Shown here one piece after another: positions 37,326-47,658 of a stretch of DNA of 64,000 nt. The notes beneath the pieces are model-generated. The model searched no databases, was not told the DNA's origin, and saw nothing but the letters and a program-made list of their open reading frames with translations. Within the stretch, counting starts at the first letter, position 1. Each line of letters begins with the position of its first letter. The DNA is from Oxalobacter aliiformigenes (GTDB lineage Bacteria; Pseudomonadota; Gammaproteobacteria; Burkholderiales; Burkholderiaceae_D), in assembly GCF_027116575.1 (NCBI RefSeq), contig NZ_CP098252.1, positions 1,612,001 through 1,676,000 of the forward strand, read 5' to 3'. The position numbers and the translations under genes were made by a program.

Positions 37326-37412
37326 ATTCAAATTTCACTAAAGTTGACGTATTTTCCAAATAATGCCACTGAATAAAAAGATTGAAAACCGTTAAATTGA
37401 CGGATACCGCAA

Positions 37413-38210
37413 TCATTCGACACATGCATTCCGCCTGTAAAGCAGCCCCAACGGCCGAAACAGTGCCTGCATGTCCTGATTTCCGATAAACGACAGATTG
37501 AAAGGATGTTCTGAAACGGCACAATCGAAAAATTCTGCAAAGGGAAGCGATATCAGCTTTTCAGCCATTTTCCCCCATAATATCAATACCGGCTTTTCGA
37601 TATTCTGCCTGTTCCGGACAGCCAGAACATCCAGAACAGTGTATAAAAACGGCTGCCAGATTTTCGTCTCTCTGGCGGCAGAAACATGTGCACGATAAAC
37701 CAGCGAGGCATTCAACAGCAGAAAGCCCTTGTTGATCATGGTCTGCTGCATTTCTTCCAGCGTCCGGATATAAGAAGAATGCTCGGCAAGCGCATCGTGA
37801 GCAACGGTTTTCATGGCATCGCTTCCCGTCTTGTCCGGTGTGATTTTTCCATCCGCGACCAGAAGCATCTTGATGAAATTGCGCAATGAGGTGGCACGAT
37901 TGACCGGTTTGGACAGTCCGTTTTCCGACCACAGCTCTTTCACTGCCGCATCCATAAAACAGTAACCTGATGCGCTCTCCGCTCTGGGATAGGGGCCTTC
38001 TCCCACCAATACATACCTCACCGAGTCAATCGGCTGCGAAAAAGCGGCAAACAATCTGCCCTGCGTCGGCAAAAAGTCGTCTTTTGCAAGATCGTCAAAA
38101 TAACCGGGAGTCTGCCGTTCGACCGACGCGAGTCCCTCGCGCAATACCGATACCCAACCGGAATGAACTTTGGCCAGCGCCTCTTCAACAATTTCAGGAT
38201 AACGATTCAT
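37413..38210 (-). CDS. Uracil-DNA glycosylase-like protein with altered active site
   Basis: A 265-residue protein of the uracil-DNA glycosylase superfamily, nearest to family 1 in layout. Where Ung has GQDPYH, it reads GEGPYP (70-75), so the catalytic Asp is replaced by Gly72; ASGYCF follows where Ung has the uracil-pocket Phe. The later LLLNASL keeps the pocket Asn, [11 protein letters not shown] matches the LWG strand, and SEHPFNLSF stands for HPSPLS. Base excision may be lost or use other chemistry. Its start overlaps the uvrB stop by 4 bases, so it is made together with a repair protein. Confidence 0.75.
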   Translation of the reverse strand: MNRYPEIVEEALAKVHSGWVSVLREGLASVERQTPGYFDDLAKDDFLPTQGRLFAAFSQPIDSVRYVLVGEGPYPRAESASGYCFMDAAVKELWSENGLSKPVNRATSLRNFIKMLLVADGKITPDKTGSDAMKTVAHDALAEHSSYIRTLEEMQQTMINKGFLLLNASLVYRAHVSAARETKIWQPFLYTVLDVLAVRNRQNIEKPVLILWGKMAEKLISLPFAEFFDCAVSEHPFNLSFIGNQDMQALFRPLGLLYRRNACVE

Positions 38211-40306
38211 TTTTTCTTTGCCGACTCCATACGTATCCGGTCTATCACAGCGGCACCGAATGCCCTTTCCCTCAAAATATGCAACTGATCCCGCGCTTTA
38301 GCCGCCTTCTCGAATTCCAGATTTTTGGCATATTCCATCATCTGTTTTTCAAGTTTCTTGATCTCGCGGCTCAATTCTTTTTCCGACATGACATCATATT
38401 GGGCCTGTTCATCCGACACATGCGATTCTTGCAAACTGTCCTGCGGATGAAAAACCCCATCGATCAGATCCCTGATTTCTTTCATGATACCGGCCGGCGT
38501 AATATGGTGCTGTTCATTGTAAGCCAGCTGTTTCGCGCGGCGCCGTTCCGTTTCGTCGATCGCCCGTTTCATTGAATCGGTCATGGTATCGGCATACAGT
38601 ATCGCGGCGCCATTCAGATTGCGTGCCGCACGCCCGATCGTCTGGATCAGACTGCGTTCGGAACGCAGAAAACCTTCCTTGTCCGCATCCAGAATAGCGA
38701 CCAGAGATACCTCCGGAATATCCAGCCCTTCCCGAAGCAGATTGATACCGACCAGTACATCAAACGTCCCCAGACGCAAATCCCGGACGATTTCCACCCG
38801 TTCAACCGTATCGATATCGCTGTGAAGATAACGGACCCGGATTCCGTTCTCCGTCAGAAATTCCGTCAGCTGTTCCGCCATACGTTTGGTCAGCGTTGTC
38901 ACCAGCACCCGTTCGCTTTTTTCAACCCGGTCGTGAATTTCGGCCAGCAGATCATCCACCTGTGTACTGGCCGGCCTGACCTGTATGGCAGGATCTACCA
39001 GTCCGGTCGGGCGAACAAGCTGCTCGACGACCTGTCCGGAATGGGTCAATTCATAACTGGCAGGTGTGGCAGACACGAAAACCGTCTGGCGCATCTTGCT
39101 TTCAAACTCGTCAAAGCGCAACGGACGGTTGTCCAGCGCGGAAGGCAACCTGAAACCGTAATCCACCAGATTCGTCTTGCGGGAACGGTCGCCGTTGTAC
39201 ATCCCGTTCAACTGGCCGATCATGACATGGGACTCATCCAGAAACATCAGGGCATCACTGGGCAGATAGTCAACCAGGGTCGGAGGTGGTTCACCCGGTT
39301 TCATACCGGTCAAATGGCGGGAATAATTTTCGATCCCCTTTGTGAAACCCAACTCATGCATCATTTCCAGATCGAAACGGGTTCTCTGGTCAATACGCTG
39401 TTCCTCGACGAACTTGCCGTTTTTCCGGAACCATTCCTTTCTCTCCCTGAGCTCTTCCTTGATCGTTTCGATCGCTCTCAACACGGTTTCTCTCGGCGTC
39501 ACATAATGCGAACCGGGATAAATCGTGAAACGCGGAATTTTCTGCAAAACCTTCCCGGTCAAGGGATCAAAGAAATGAAGACTTTCGATTTCATCATCGA
39601 ACATTTCGATACGAAGGGCATAATCGGCATTTTCAGCCGGAAAAACATCAATCGTATCCCCCCTGACACGAAACATTCCGCGACTGAATTCGATATCGTT
39701 ACGGCTGTACTGCATTTGTACCAGACGGGTAATCACATCCCGCTGGGGTATTCTGTCACGTGTACGCAACGTCAGAATCATCTGATGATACTCATTCGGA
39801 TTGCCGATACCGTATATGGCCGATACTGTCGCCACAATCACGACATCACGCCGTTCCATCAGCGACTTCGTGCACGACAGGCGCATCTGCTCGATATGCT
39901 CGTTAATGGCGGAATCCTTTTCGATGAACAGATCCCTTTGAGGTACATAGGCTTCCGGCTGATAGTAATCGTAATAACTGACGAAATACTCCACCGCATT
40001 GTTCGGAAAAAACTCCCTGAACTCACTGTACAACTGTGCCGCCAGCGTCTTGTTCGGTGCGAAAACAATGGCAGGCCGCCCCAACCGCGCTATGACATTG
40101 GCCATCGTATAGGTTTTGCCGGAACCGGTGACGCCCAGCAACGTCTGGTATGACAAACCGTCTTCAATTCCTTCTACCAGCCGGTCAATGGCTTCAGGCT
40201 GATCGCCCGACGGTGGGAAAGGCTGATGCAATTCAAAAGGCGAATTCTGGAAAGTCACGACTTTTCCGTCATCTTTTTTTGAAGAAATAAGCGATAAGTG
40301 AGACAT
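38207..40306 (-). CDS. uvrB: Excinuclease ABC subunit B
   Basis: Central damage-verifying helicase-like subunit of nucleotide excision repair. The 699 residues include Walker [16 protein letters not shown], the beta-hairpin region with [16 protein letters not shown], the DESH box in [13 protein letters not shown], helicase motifs [11 protein letters not shown] and TIGRAARN, and a C-terminal UVR helix pair ([23 protein letters not shown]). No LexA box is seen in the 118 bases upstream. The UDG-like gene follows with a 4-base overlap. Confidence 0.97.
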   Translation of the reverse strand: MSHLSLISSKKDDGKVVTFQNSPFELHQPFPPSGDQPEAIDRLVEGIEDGLSYQTLLGVTGSGKTYTMANVIARLGRPAIVFAPNKTLAAQLYSEFREFFPNNAVEYFVSYYDYYQPEAYVPQRDLFIEKDSAINEHIEQMRLSCTKSLMERRDVVIVATVSAIYGIGNPNEYHQMILTLRTRDRIPQRDVITRLVQMQYSRNDIEFSRGMFRVRGDTIDVFPAENADYALRIEMFDDEIESLHFFDPLTGKVLQKIPRFTIYPGSHYVTPRETVLRAIETIKEELRERKEWFRKNGKFVEEQRIDQRTRFDLEMMHELGFTKGIENYSRHLTGMKPGEPPPTLVDYLPSDALMFLDESHVMIGQLNGMYNGDRSRKTNLVDYGFRLPSALDNRPLRFDEFESKMRQTVFVSATPASYELTHSGQVVEQLVRPTGLVDPAIQVRPASTQVDDLLAEIHDRVEKSERVLVTTLTKRMAEQLTEFLTENGIRVRYLHSDIDTVERVEIVRDLRLGTFDVLVGINLLREGLDIPEVSLVAILDADKEGFLRSERSLIQTIGRAARNLNGAAILYADTMTDSMKRAIDETERRRAKQLAYNEQHHITPAGIMKEIRDLIDGVFHPQDSLQESHVSDEQAQYDVMSEKELSREIKKLEKQMMEYAKNLEFEKAAKARDQLHILRERAFGAAVIDRIRMESAKKK

Positions 40307-40439
40307 GAGGTTCGTACCTTTGATAAGATGTTACTCAATAGAAAAAGCAAAAAAATTTTGTTTTTTCGCTCTGCACCGGTTGCTGTCAGGCACCTTGAAT
40401 GCGGATTGCATGTCGCAATAAATATTGAATGTTAACACG

Positions 40440-41654
40440 ATGAACGAATCTATTCCTGAAACTCTCTTTACCGCCATTCCGATGGCGCCCCGCGACCCTA
40501 TTCTGGGTATTACCGAAGCTTTCCATGCGGACACCAACCCGAACAAAATCAATCTGGGCGTCGGTGTCTACTATGACGACAATGGCAAGGTTCCCCTGCT
40601 GAAATGCGTTCAGGAAGCCGAAAAACGGATCACCGCACAGGGTAGTCCGCATACCTACCTGCCGATCGACGGCCTGCCGCTTTATGACAACGCGGTACAG
40701 AAACTGGTTTTCGGTGAAGACAATATCGTGCTGAAAGAAAAACGTGCCGCCACAGTACAGGCTATTGGCGGAACAGGTGCGCTGAAAATCGGTGCCGATT
40801 TCCTGAAACGGTTCTCTCCCGACTCGCAAGTCTGGATCAGCAATCCGAGCTGGGAAAACCATCGCGCCCTTTTCGAATACGCCGGTTTCAAGGTCAACAC
40901 TTACCCTTACTATGATCCGGCCAGCCACGGAGTGGATTTCAACGGTATGATCGGTACCCTGAAAACCCTGCCCGCCCGTTCTGTCGTGATACTTCATGCC
41001 TGCTGCCATAATCCGACAGGAGCGGATCTCTCCGATGCCCAATGGGACGAGGTTATCGAAGTCGTCAGGGACAGAAAACTCATTCCTTTCCTCGACATGG
41101 CCTATCAGGGTTTTTCGGAAGGCATTGAATCCGACGGCCAGATCGTCCGTCGTTTTTCACAACGCTATTCCCCTGTACTGGTATCCAATTCGTTCTCGAA
41201 ATCATTTTCCCTTTACGGCGAACGTGTCGGTGCATTCAGTATCGTCGCCGGCAATGCCGATGAGGCTTCCCGTACACTGTCCCAACTGAAACGCATTATC
41301 CGGACAAACTATTCCAACCCGCCGATTTACGGGGCAAAAATCGTCGCCACAGTACTGTCCACCCCGGAACTCCACCAGATGTGGGAAAACGAACTGACCG
41401 GCATGCGTGTCCGCATCCACGAAATGCGCCACAAACTGGCCGATGAACTGACTGCCCGCAAATATGGAGAGGATTTCAGCTTCATCACCCGGCAAAACGG
41501 CATGTTCTCCTATTCCGGATTGTCTGCCGAACAGGTCGAAAGACTGAAAAATGAATTCTCGGTTTACATCGTCAGTACGGGACGCATCTGTGTCGCCGCG
41601 CTGAATTCGCATAACCTGAATTACGTCGTTGACGCCATCGCCAAGATTCTCTAA
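40440..41654 (+). CDS. Aromatic/aspartate aminotransferase (class Ia)
   Basis: PLP-dependent transaminase of the TyrB/AspC group, interconverting aspartate or aromatic amino acids and their 2-oxo acids. The 404 residues hold INLGVGVYYDDNG, the HNPTGADLS loop, DMAYQGF and the PLP lysine in SNSFSKSFSLYGERVG. The likeness is greater to TyrB-type aromatic transaminases, but substrate range cannot be settled. ATG 40440 is used; a TTG 15 bases upstream is unlikely. A possible promoter is TTGAAT (40395-40400), 17 bases, ATAAAT. A strong terminator follows. Confidence 0.9.
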   Translation: MNESIPETLFTAIPMAPRDPILGITEAFHADTNPNKINLGVGVYYDDNGKVPLLKCVQEAEKRITAQGSPHTYLPIDGLPLYDNAVQKLVFGEDNIVLKEKRAATVQAIGGTGALKIGADFLKRFSPDSQVWISNPSWENHRALFEYAGFKVNTYPYYDPASHGVDFNGMIGTLKTLPARSVVILHACCHNPTGADLSDAQWDEVIEVVRDRKLIPFLDMAYQGFSEGIESDGQIVRRFSQRYSPVLVSNSFSKSFSLYGERVGAFSIVAGNADEASRTLSQLKRIIRTNYSNPPIYGAKIVATVLSTPELHQMWENELTGMRVRIHEMRHKLADELTARKYGEDFSFITRQNGMFSYSGLSAEQVERLKNEFSVYIVSTGRICVAALNSHNLNYVVDAIAKIL

Positions 41655-41683
41655 CGCAAACAGACAGGCCTTTCCGCTTCTCC

Positions 41684-41722
41684 ATCCGGCAAACGAAACT
41701 TTCCAGTGTTTGCCGGATTTTT
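41684..41722 (+). terminator. Terminator after the aminotransferase gene
   Basis: ATCCGGCAAAC (41684-41694) pairs perfectly with GTTTGCCGGAT (41708-41718) across a 13-base loop, followed by a short T run to 41722. It ends the single-gene unit of the aminotransferase. Confidence 0.8.
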
Positions 41723-41978
41723 CATGATTATTTCCACATTTACTGTTCCAGCTTAAATTTCCCTGAAACGAAACGGTAATTTCATTGTCAGACCAGACGT
41801 CCTGTTACAGAGATCGAATTCATCTTCCATCAGGATAAACCATTTGAACCAGGGAAATATTGAAACGCCTTCCGGCAACTGTTTATAAAAGAAAATTTTG
41901 CGATTTCAATGAGCTGGAACAAAACATATACCGATGGATTTTGAAAAATAAAATACCACATTCCAAATGGAGAACATC

Positions 41979-42636
41979 ATGCGTACAAAACTGACTGCCT
42001 GTGCATTAGTAACGACCTTGGCCATCACCGGCTGTGCCAACATGAATGATACCCAGAAAAAAACGGCAACCGGAGCCGGTGCGGGCGCCGTTGCTGGCGC
42101 CGTACTGGGTGCTGTCACCGGCCCTGGAGGCTGGGGACGTGCCGCAGTAGGTGCCGCAATCGGTGGTCTGGTCGGAGGCGGTGCCGGCTATTTGTGGGGC
42201 AATCATATGGAAAAACAGAAACAGGAAATGCAGACCGCCACCCAGGGTACCGGTGTTGAAGTCGTCCAGACCCAGGATAATCGTATTAAAGTCAGCATTC
42301 CCAGTGACATTTCATTTGCCACCAACAGCGCGACACTGTCTCCCCAATTCAAAACCATTCTGAGAGATCTGGCCACTACGCTGAAAAAATAACCCGTCCA
42401 CAAGCATTACCGTGATTGGCTATACGGATAACACCGGTACCGACGCGATCAATATTCCCCTCTCGCGTCAGCGTGCCGAAAGCGTCATGAATTATCTCGT
42501 CAGCCAGGGAGTTTCATCCAGCCGCTTTACAGTCGAAGGCAAAGGATCGAGCGATCCGATTGCAAGCAACGACACAGCAGCCGGCCGGGCACAAAACCGC
42601 CGTGTGGAAATATATGTCGGTGAACGCGCCAAATAA
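41979..42636 (+). pseudogene. OmpA-family lipoprotein (YiaD-like), split by one base
   Basis: The frame 41979-42392 codes for a lipoprotein signal (lipobox ITGC, Cys19), a glycine-zipper region (GAGAGAVAGAVLGAV to GGGAGYLWG) and the first half of an OmpA peptidoglycan-binding domain (SIPSDISFATNSATLSP), ending ATTLKK-stop. The rest of the domain (VIGYTDNTGTD to RAQNRRVEIYV) continues in the +1 frame up to 42636. One extra T at 42390, right after AAAAAA, makes the TAA; without it the protein is 218 residues, normal for YiaD-like proteins. A TGGAG ribosome-binding site supports ATG 41979. It may be a true mutation, a sequencing error or rare +1 shifting. Confidence 0.8.
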
Positions 42637-42653
42637 CAGCTGTTTTTCTTCAT

Positions 42654-42683
42654 AAAAAAATGCCGGAATCCCGGCATTTTTTT
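42654..42683. terminator. Bidirectional terminator between ompA-like gene and galE
   Basis: TGCCGG (42661-42666) and CCGGCA (42671-42676) with loop AATC, flanked by seven A and seven T, giving a symmetric terminator for the converging genes. Confidence 0.88.
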
Positions 42684-42695
42684 ATACAATACTTC

Positions 42696-43721
42696 TCAGG
42701 CATAACCATCCGGATTTTTACTTTGCCACCGCCAGTAATCCTTGCACATTTCATCAAGTCCGTATTTCGCTTTCCAGCCGAGAAGGGCATGCGCCAGCGA
42801 TGGGTCGGCATAATAAAGCGGAACATCGCCTGCACGCCTTGGTGCAATACGGTAAGGAATCGGACGGCCACACGCTTTCCCGAAAGCGTGGACAACATCC
42901 AGAACACTGTATCCGACTCCTGTTCCCAAATTGACAGTAAAACCTTTGTTTTTCTCAAACAGATAAGTTAGTGCATCGACATGGCCACGAGCCAGATCCA
43001 TGACATGGATATAATCGCGTACCCCGGTACCATCTTTCGTCGGATAATCATCACCGAAAACGGCCAGCTCCTTCAACCGGCCTACCGCAACCTGGGCAAC
43101 GTAAGGCATGAGATTATTTGGAATACCATGAGGATCTTCACCGATCAGGCCACTGGGATGGGCACCGACTGGATTGAAATAACGGAGTATGGCAACCGAC
43201 CATAATGGATCGGAAAAAGACAGATCGTTCAGCAGTTCCTCGATCATCAGTTTGGAACGGCCATACGGATTGGCGACCGACAGTCTGGCTGTTTCGGGAA
43301 CAGGAGAAAAGTCGGGATCACCATAAACCGTCGCCGACGAACTGAACACAAAACGACGGACACCCGCTTTCTGTGCCACCTGCAACAGCGAAATGGTTCC
43401 TCCCACATTATTGTCATAATACCTGAGAGGTTCGGCAACAGATTCTCCCACTGCCTTCAATCCGGCAAAATGGATAATGGCATCAATAGGGGTTTGCCCG
43501 AATATCATTTCCATTTCCGCCATATCGCGAACATCTGCCTCATGAAAAACCAGCGGTTTCCCGGTAATTTTCTCCACTCTCCTGAGAGATTCCCTCGAAC
43601 TGTTGCACAGATTGTCCACTGCCACGACAGAAAACCCTGCATCCAGCAACTCCACACAGGTATGCGAACCGATATAACCGGATGCACCTGTCACCATGAC
43701 TGTTTTGTTTTTATTGTTCAT
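42696..43721 (-). CDS. galE: UDP-glucose 4-epimerase GalE
   Basis: Interconverts UDP-glucose and UDP-galactose, supplying galactose for envelope glycans. The 341 residues start with VMVTGASGYIGSHTCVELL, show SSSATVYGDP with the catalytic Ser, the YGRSK pair and NLGTGVGYSVLDVV. ATG 43721 is chosen because GGGAG lies just upstream and the Rossmann loop then begins near residue 9; a longer frame upstream lacks homology. It lies apart from the main glycan locus and may supply it. Confidence 0.95.
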   Translation of the reverse strand: MNNKNKTVMVTGASGYIGSHTCVELLDAGFSVVAVDNLCNSSRESLRRVEKITGKPLVFHEADVRDMAEMEMIFGQTPIDAIIHFAGLKAVGESVAEPLRYYDNNVGGTISLLQVAQKAGVRRFVFSSSATVYGDPDFSPVPETARLSVANPYGRSKLMIEELLNDLSFSDPLWSVAILRYFNPVGAHPSGLIGEDPHGIPNNLMPYVAQVAVGRLKELAVFGDDYPTKDGTGVRDYIHVMDLARGHVDALTYLFEKNKGFTVNLGTGVGYSVLDVVHAFGKACGRPIPYRIAPRRAGDVPLYYADPSLAHALLGWKAKYGLDEMCKDYWRWQSKNPDGYA

Positions 43722-43981
43722 TATTCTCCCTGCCCGATCAAATACAGAGACTGTATCAGTCTCACACGATACTGACACAGACCTGTTTTCATTTTCAAAC
43801 CGGCAAATCAATTATCGTGAAATTGCATGCCATAAAAACCGTTCGTCCGGACATCCACAGAACAAACAAGCATTTCGTCACTTCCAAAAATGATGCTGAC
43901 TTATTGTGATATGGCAATATGACAGCAAAACAAAACCGTTCCGGTTCAATCAAAGTTTTTTTGACTGAAAAAGGAACGACG

Positions 43982-44851
43982 ATGAAGAGAAAAAATCTGA
44001 TAAGACTACTGCTGGCCCTCGCTGCCCTTTTCACCTTTTTGGGAAGCGTTCACGCCCAGAACGCAACGACACTGGAAACGAAATACCGGCAACTGCAAAA
44101 CAAACTGGCAAACAATCAGTTCGGACAGCCGGTCTACATGGATTCCAGCCTGCAATCCAACACAATCAGCGGTGATGTCTACAGTGTTGTCAACTACCCC
44201 TATTCCACTGTCCGCACCGCTCTGGACACACCAACAGAATGGTGTGAAGTCCTGATGCTTCATTTGAATATCAAATATTGCCGCGCCCTGGGCAAGAACA
44301 AGGTCGAAGTATATGCCGGAACAAAGAAACCCCAGCCACTGAAAAACGCCTACAAAATGACATACAACTTCAAACCCGTCATTAACGACGACAGATACAT
44401 GCAAATCATCATGGACGCAAAATCCGGGCCAGTCGGCACCTCGGATTACTACATGATGATGGAAGCCATTCCACTTAAAGACAACCGGACATTCATCCAT
44501 ATCCGATATTCTTACCACTTCGGAACCATGGCCAAAATCGCGACAAACCTTTATCTGGATACCGCAGGCAGCGGAAAAGAAGGATTCACCATCGTCGGCA
44601 AAAAAGCGAACGGTACCCCGGAATATATCACTGGCCTGAGAGGAGCCATCGAACGCAACACGATGCGCTACTACCTCGCTGTCGAAGCATACCTCGGTTC
44701 ACTGTCGGCACCCCCTGCACAGCAACGTGAAAAACGCCTGAAAGCCTGGTTCAAGGGAACCGAACGTTACCCTCAACTGTATGAAATCACTGAAAAACAG
44801 TATCTCAGCATGAAACGGGAAGAGTTTAATCAGGAAATATCGAATAATTAA
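43982..44851 (+). CDS. Exported protein of unknown function
   Basis: A 289-residue protein with a Sec signal peptide (MKRKNLIRLLLALAALFTFL, cleavage near HAQ) preceded by AAGGA seven bases before the ATG at 43982. The mature part is rich in Tyr, Thr and charged residues and reads like an alpha/beta lipid-binding or START-like fold (VVNYPYSTVRTAL, FIHIRYSYHFG), but I cannot confirm this. It has two cysteines (near 88 and 99). It is a single gene between galE and the HrgA-like gene, divergent from galE. Periplasmic location is the firm part. Confidence 0.65.
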   Translation: MKRKNLIRLLLALAALFTFLGSVHAQNATTLETKYRQLQNKLANNQFGQPVYMDSSLQSNTISGDVYSVVNYPYSTVRTALDTPTEWCEVLMLHLNIKYCRALGKNKVEVYAGTKKPQPLKNAYKMTYNFKPVINDDRYMQIIMDAKSGPVGTSDYYMMMEAIPLKDNRTFIHIRYSYHFGTMAKIATNLYLDTAGSGKEGFTIVGKKANGTPEYITGLRGAIERNTMRYYLAVEAYLGSLSAPPAQQREKRLKAWFKGTERYPQLYEITEKQYLSMKREEFNQEISNN

Positions 44852-44933
44852 TCATAAATAGAAAGCATGTGTCCTGCAGGACACATGCCAGACGCCCAAA
44901 GCTGGATAATACATAAAAGCAAATCCGTTAACT

Positions 44934-45865
44934 TCAACGATCCCAATCATATGGTTTGATTTCTTTTACCTGATAAAACTGTTTTACCAGCTTGATATAT
45001 CGTTTGAAATCCGGATTTTCCTGTACCAGTCTATGACAACTATTCCAGTCAACCAACTCTTTTTCTCGCGCCGGAATAAGAATCTGAATTTCGGAAACAT
45101 TCAAAGTATCAAGTTGAATGACACCAATACCATGTGCTGCATTCAGCATTCTCAACTCACGCATGGTCTCTTCACCATCGATTTTCATCGCGACCAGATA
45201 ACCGAGATTCGCCCAAGAAGAATTGGAGACCGCCTGAAAAAACGCTTCTCTCACATTGGACATATTGACTGTTTTTTTCACTTCAAAAGACCACAAACGC
45301 GTACGCTTGTCCCCATAAGAGGCGATACACTCCTTTACGGTATGCTCCCAATGAGCACCGATATCTTCCAATCCAACCAGATCAGGATGCAACCATTTGT
45401 TACCGTTTTTCCCTTTCTTGTTAGACGATTTTTTTTCATCGATCCGAAGAGAAAAAACATTCAGTTCATTTCTCAGATAATTCGTCAATAATGGATAAAG
45501 AGCCTGTTCGCTCAACAGTTCGGCAGATTCACCATTGCAAACAACGCTTTGTTCTTCTGCTGCCTCGATTTCCGCTTCTTCCGTTTTTTCCGTGTAATAA
45601 TATATTTTTTTGGACGTCCAGCTGTCGTTTTGATTTGCGGATGCTTTATTTGAAGTGCAGGACGATGAGCACCAATTTCCGCTGCAAGCTGCGTAATTAC
45701 ATCGTTTTCCGTTTCGAGATGGGTGCTGGCTTCTCGCTTTGCCATGCAATATGCCGGATAAACTGCAAAAACCTGTTTTGCAATCTGGCGAGCTGTTAAC
45801 TGTTTTTCCGGCTGATCCTTTAACAAGTCGAAAACCATGCTTCCCAAACTGATCTTTTTCATCAT
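44934..45865 (-). pseudogene. HrgA-like HTH protein, split at an A tract
   Basis: The first frame (45865 down to 45512) codes an N-terminal winged-helix-like domain (KKISLGSMVFDLLKDQPEKQLTARQIAKQVF). The second (from about 45611 down to 44934) codes a C-terminal domain with LHPDLVGLEDIGAHW, RTRLWSFEVKKTVN and FFQAVSNSSWANLGYLVA, as in HrgA/COG2958 proteins found near restriction systems. They are separated by a run of seven A (T7 at 45605-45611); eight A would fuse them into 310 residues, the family size. The E-V-K-K set in the second domain recalls restriction-type nucleases, but no activity is proven. Confidence 0.72.
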
Positions 45866-45957
45866 TGGTCCTGCATCAAAAAATATTACTGACTCACGAA
45901 AAAGTATCACTGAGTCAACTCAGAAATATGCTGGATCAGAAATTTCCCTCGACTAAT

Positions 45958-46866
45958 CTATTCCAGATTCTGGACCTGCTCCCGAATCTGTTCGATCAGC
46001 AATTTCAGCTCCATCGAAGCATCGGACAATTCTCTGATAGCAGCCTTGGAACCGAGTGTATTGGCTTCACGGTTCAGTTCCTGCAACATGAAATCCATCC
46101 GTTTTCCGACCAGTCCGCCCTTTTCCAGAATAGCCTTCGTTTCATCCAGATGGATCTTCAGACGGGACAACTCTTCCGCAACATCGATACGCATACCGTA
46201 TAGCGTGACTTCCTGACGGATGCGCTCGGACGCTTCCTGCTGCGTCATGGTAACCGGTGCACTATCTGACAAAGCGACTCCCAGCGCTTCCTGCATGCGC
46301 TCGATGGCTTTCTGCTTGAATTGTTCGACCATTTGCGGAATCAACGGCTCGATTTTCCCGACAATCTTCTGCATCACCACCACACGTTCGACAAGCGCTT
46401 CTGTCAGGGCAGCGCCTTCCCGTTCCCGTTCGGCTGTAAATGTATCCAGCGTATCGATCATGGCCTGTCGGACCTGTTGCTGCAAGGTTTCCTGGTCGGG
46501 TGCTGCTTCCTCGATCATGCCCGGCCACCGCAACAGTTCATTGACCGTCATGGCCTGTGCTTGTGGATCGCGCTGCCTGATTTCGTGCTGCAGTCTGGAC
46601 AGTTCAAGAAACAGCGAATGATTCAGGCTCAAAACCGATGCGTTCTGTTCACCACGCGCAAACGAAAGCCGGCATTCAACTTTGCCGCGTTTGACCCCCT
46701 GCATGATGGTCTCGCGGAAAAACGGCTCATAAGCCCGGAACTCATCGTTCATTCTGAACTGCAGATCCAGAAAACGTGAATTGACACTTTTCAGTTCAAT
46801 CGTCAAGGTTCCCGCTACCGTGTCAACCGAAGTGGTGGCATAAGCGGTCATGCTGCGAACGGCCAT
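45958..46866 (-). CDS. yicC: YicC-family endoribonuclease
   Basis: Stress-related RNA-cleaving protein of the YicC/YloC family. The 302 residues show the N-terminal signature VRSMTAYATTS, SVNSRFLDLQFRMNDEFRAYE and FFRETI, and the C-terminal EASERIRQEVTLYGMRIDVAEELSRLKIHLDE and GKRMDFMLQELNREANTLGSK, which contains the acidic metal site of the family. It is on the minus strand downstream of efp, separated from it by a terminator. Length is normal. Confidence 0.93.
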   Translation of the reverse strand: MAVRSMTAYATTSVDTVAGTLTIELKSVNSRFLDLQFRMNDEFRAYEPFFRETIMQGVKRGKVECRLSFARGEQNASVLSLNHSLFLELSRLQHEIRQRDPQAQAMTVNELLRWPGMIEEAAPDQETLQQQVRQAMIDTLDTFTAEREREGAALTEALVERVVVMQKIVGKIEPLIPQMVEQFKQKAIERMQEALGVALSDSAPVTMTQQEASERIRQEVTLYGMRIDVAEELSRLKIHLDETKAILEKGGLVGKRMDFMLQELNREANTLGSKAAIRELSDASMELKLLIEQIREQVQNLE

Positions 46867-46943
46867 TTTGCTTTCCTATCGAATAATCATATGCTGCCTG
46901 AATGAACAAACGGTTTAGCACCGTCCCCCCTGTACCTCTTCAA

Positions 46944-46975
46944 GAAAAACGGCACGCGCCAGCGTGCCGTTTCAG
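46944..46975 (-). terminator. Terminator after efp
   Basis: AAACGGCACGC (46947-46957) pairs with GCGTGCCGTTT (46962-46972) around a 4-base loop. On the minus strand the hairpin is followed by a T-rich run, so it ends the earP-efp transcript. Confidence 0.8.
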
Positions 46976-47001
46976 AAATGTACAGACTTTTATACCCTGC
47001 A

Positions 47002-47562
47002 TTACTTGCTACGGCTGCGATATTCACCGGTACGGGTATCGATTTCGATCTTGTCACCGATCTCGACGAACAGAGGAACCTGTATTTCAAAACCGGTCGC
47101 CAGCTTGGCCGATTTCATGACCTTCCCCGAAGAAGTATCGCCTTTGACGGCCGGTTCGGTATAAACCACTTCACGAACAACCGTATTGGGCAATTCAACG
47201 GAAATGGCACGGTCGTTATAGAAAACGACTTCACATGGCATTCCGTCCTCGATGTAATTCAATGCATCGCCCATGTTGTCGGCTTCGACTTCATACTGGT
47301 TGTAGTCGGCATCCATCAACACATAATGAGGATCGGCGAAATAGGAATAAGTGACTTCTTTTTTGTCCAGCACAACCACATCGAATTTGTCATCCGCACG
47401 ATATACGGCTTCCATATTGGAACCATTCAGCAGATTTTTCATTTTCATTTTGCAAACGGAGGCATTGCGGCCCGATTTGCTGTACTCGGATTTCAGAACG
47501 ATCATCGGTTCGTTATTGACCATCACGACATTGCCGGCGCGTACTTCTTGTGCAGTTTTCAT
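47002..47562 (-). CDS. efp: Elongation factor P (Arg32 type)
   Basis: Relieves ribosomes stalled at consecutive prolines. The 186 residues have the KOW-like first domain and two OB domains ([20 protein letters not shown] and the end [16 protein letters not shown]). The loop reads YSKSGRNAS, placing Arg at position 32, the residue that EarP rhamnosylates; Lys-type EF-P would have lysine here. The earP gene lies 96 bases upstream on the same strand, which agrees with this modification. A hairpin terminator follows. Confidence 0.97.
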   Translation of the reverse strand: MKTAQEVRAGNVVMVNNEPMIVLKSEYSKSGRNASVCKMKMKNLLNGSNMEAVYRADDKFDVVVLDKKEVTYSYFADPHYVLMDADYNQYEVEADNMGDALNYIEDGMPCEVVFYNDRAISVELPNTVVREVVYTEPAVKGDTSSGKVMKSAKLATGFEIQVPLFVEIGDKIEIDTRTGEYRSRSK

Positions 47563-47658
47563 AAAAATAGATAATAAATGGATTGAAAAATAAGGTTTCC
47601 TGGGTGTGCCGACAACGATAAAGCCGACACAAAATTCCGCTTTGCGAAAAAATTGGCG

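Noticed and set aside
38822..40153. A 443-codon plus-strand frame opposite uvrB
   Set aside because: It lies wholly antisense to uvrB, its protein is low in sense and rich in Arg/His/Gln as expected for the reverse of a conserved gene, and it has no ribosome-binding site.
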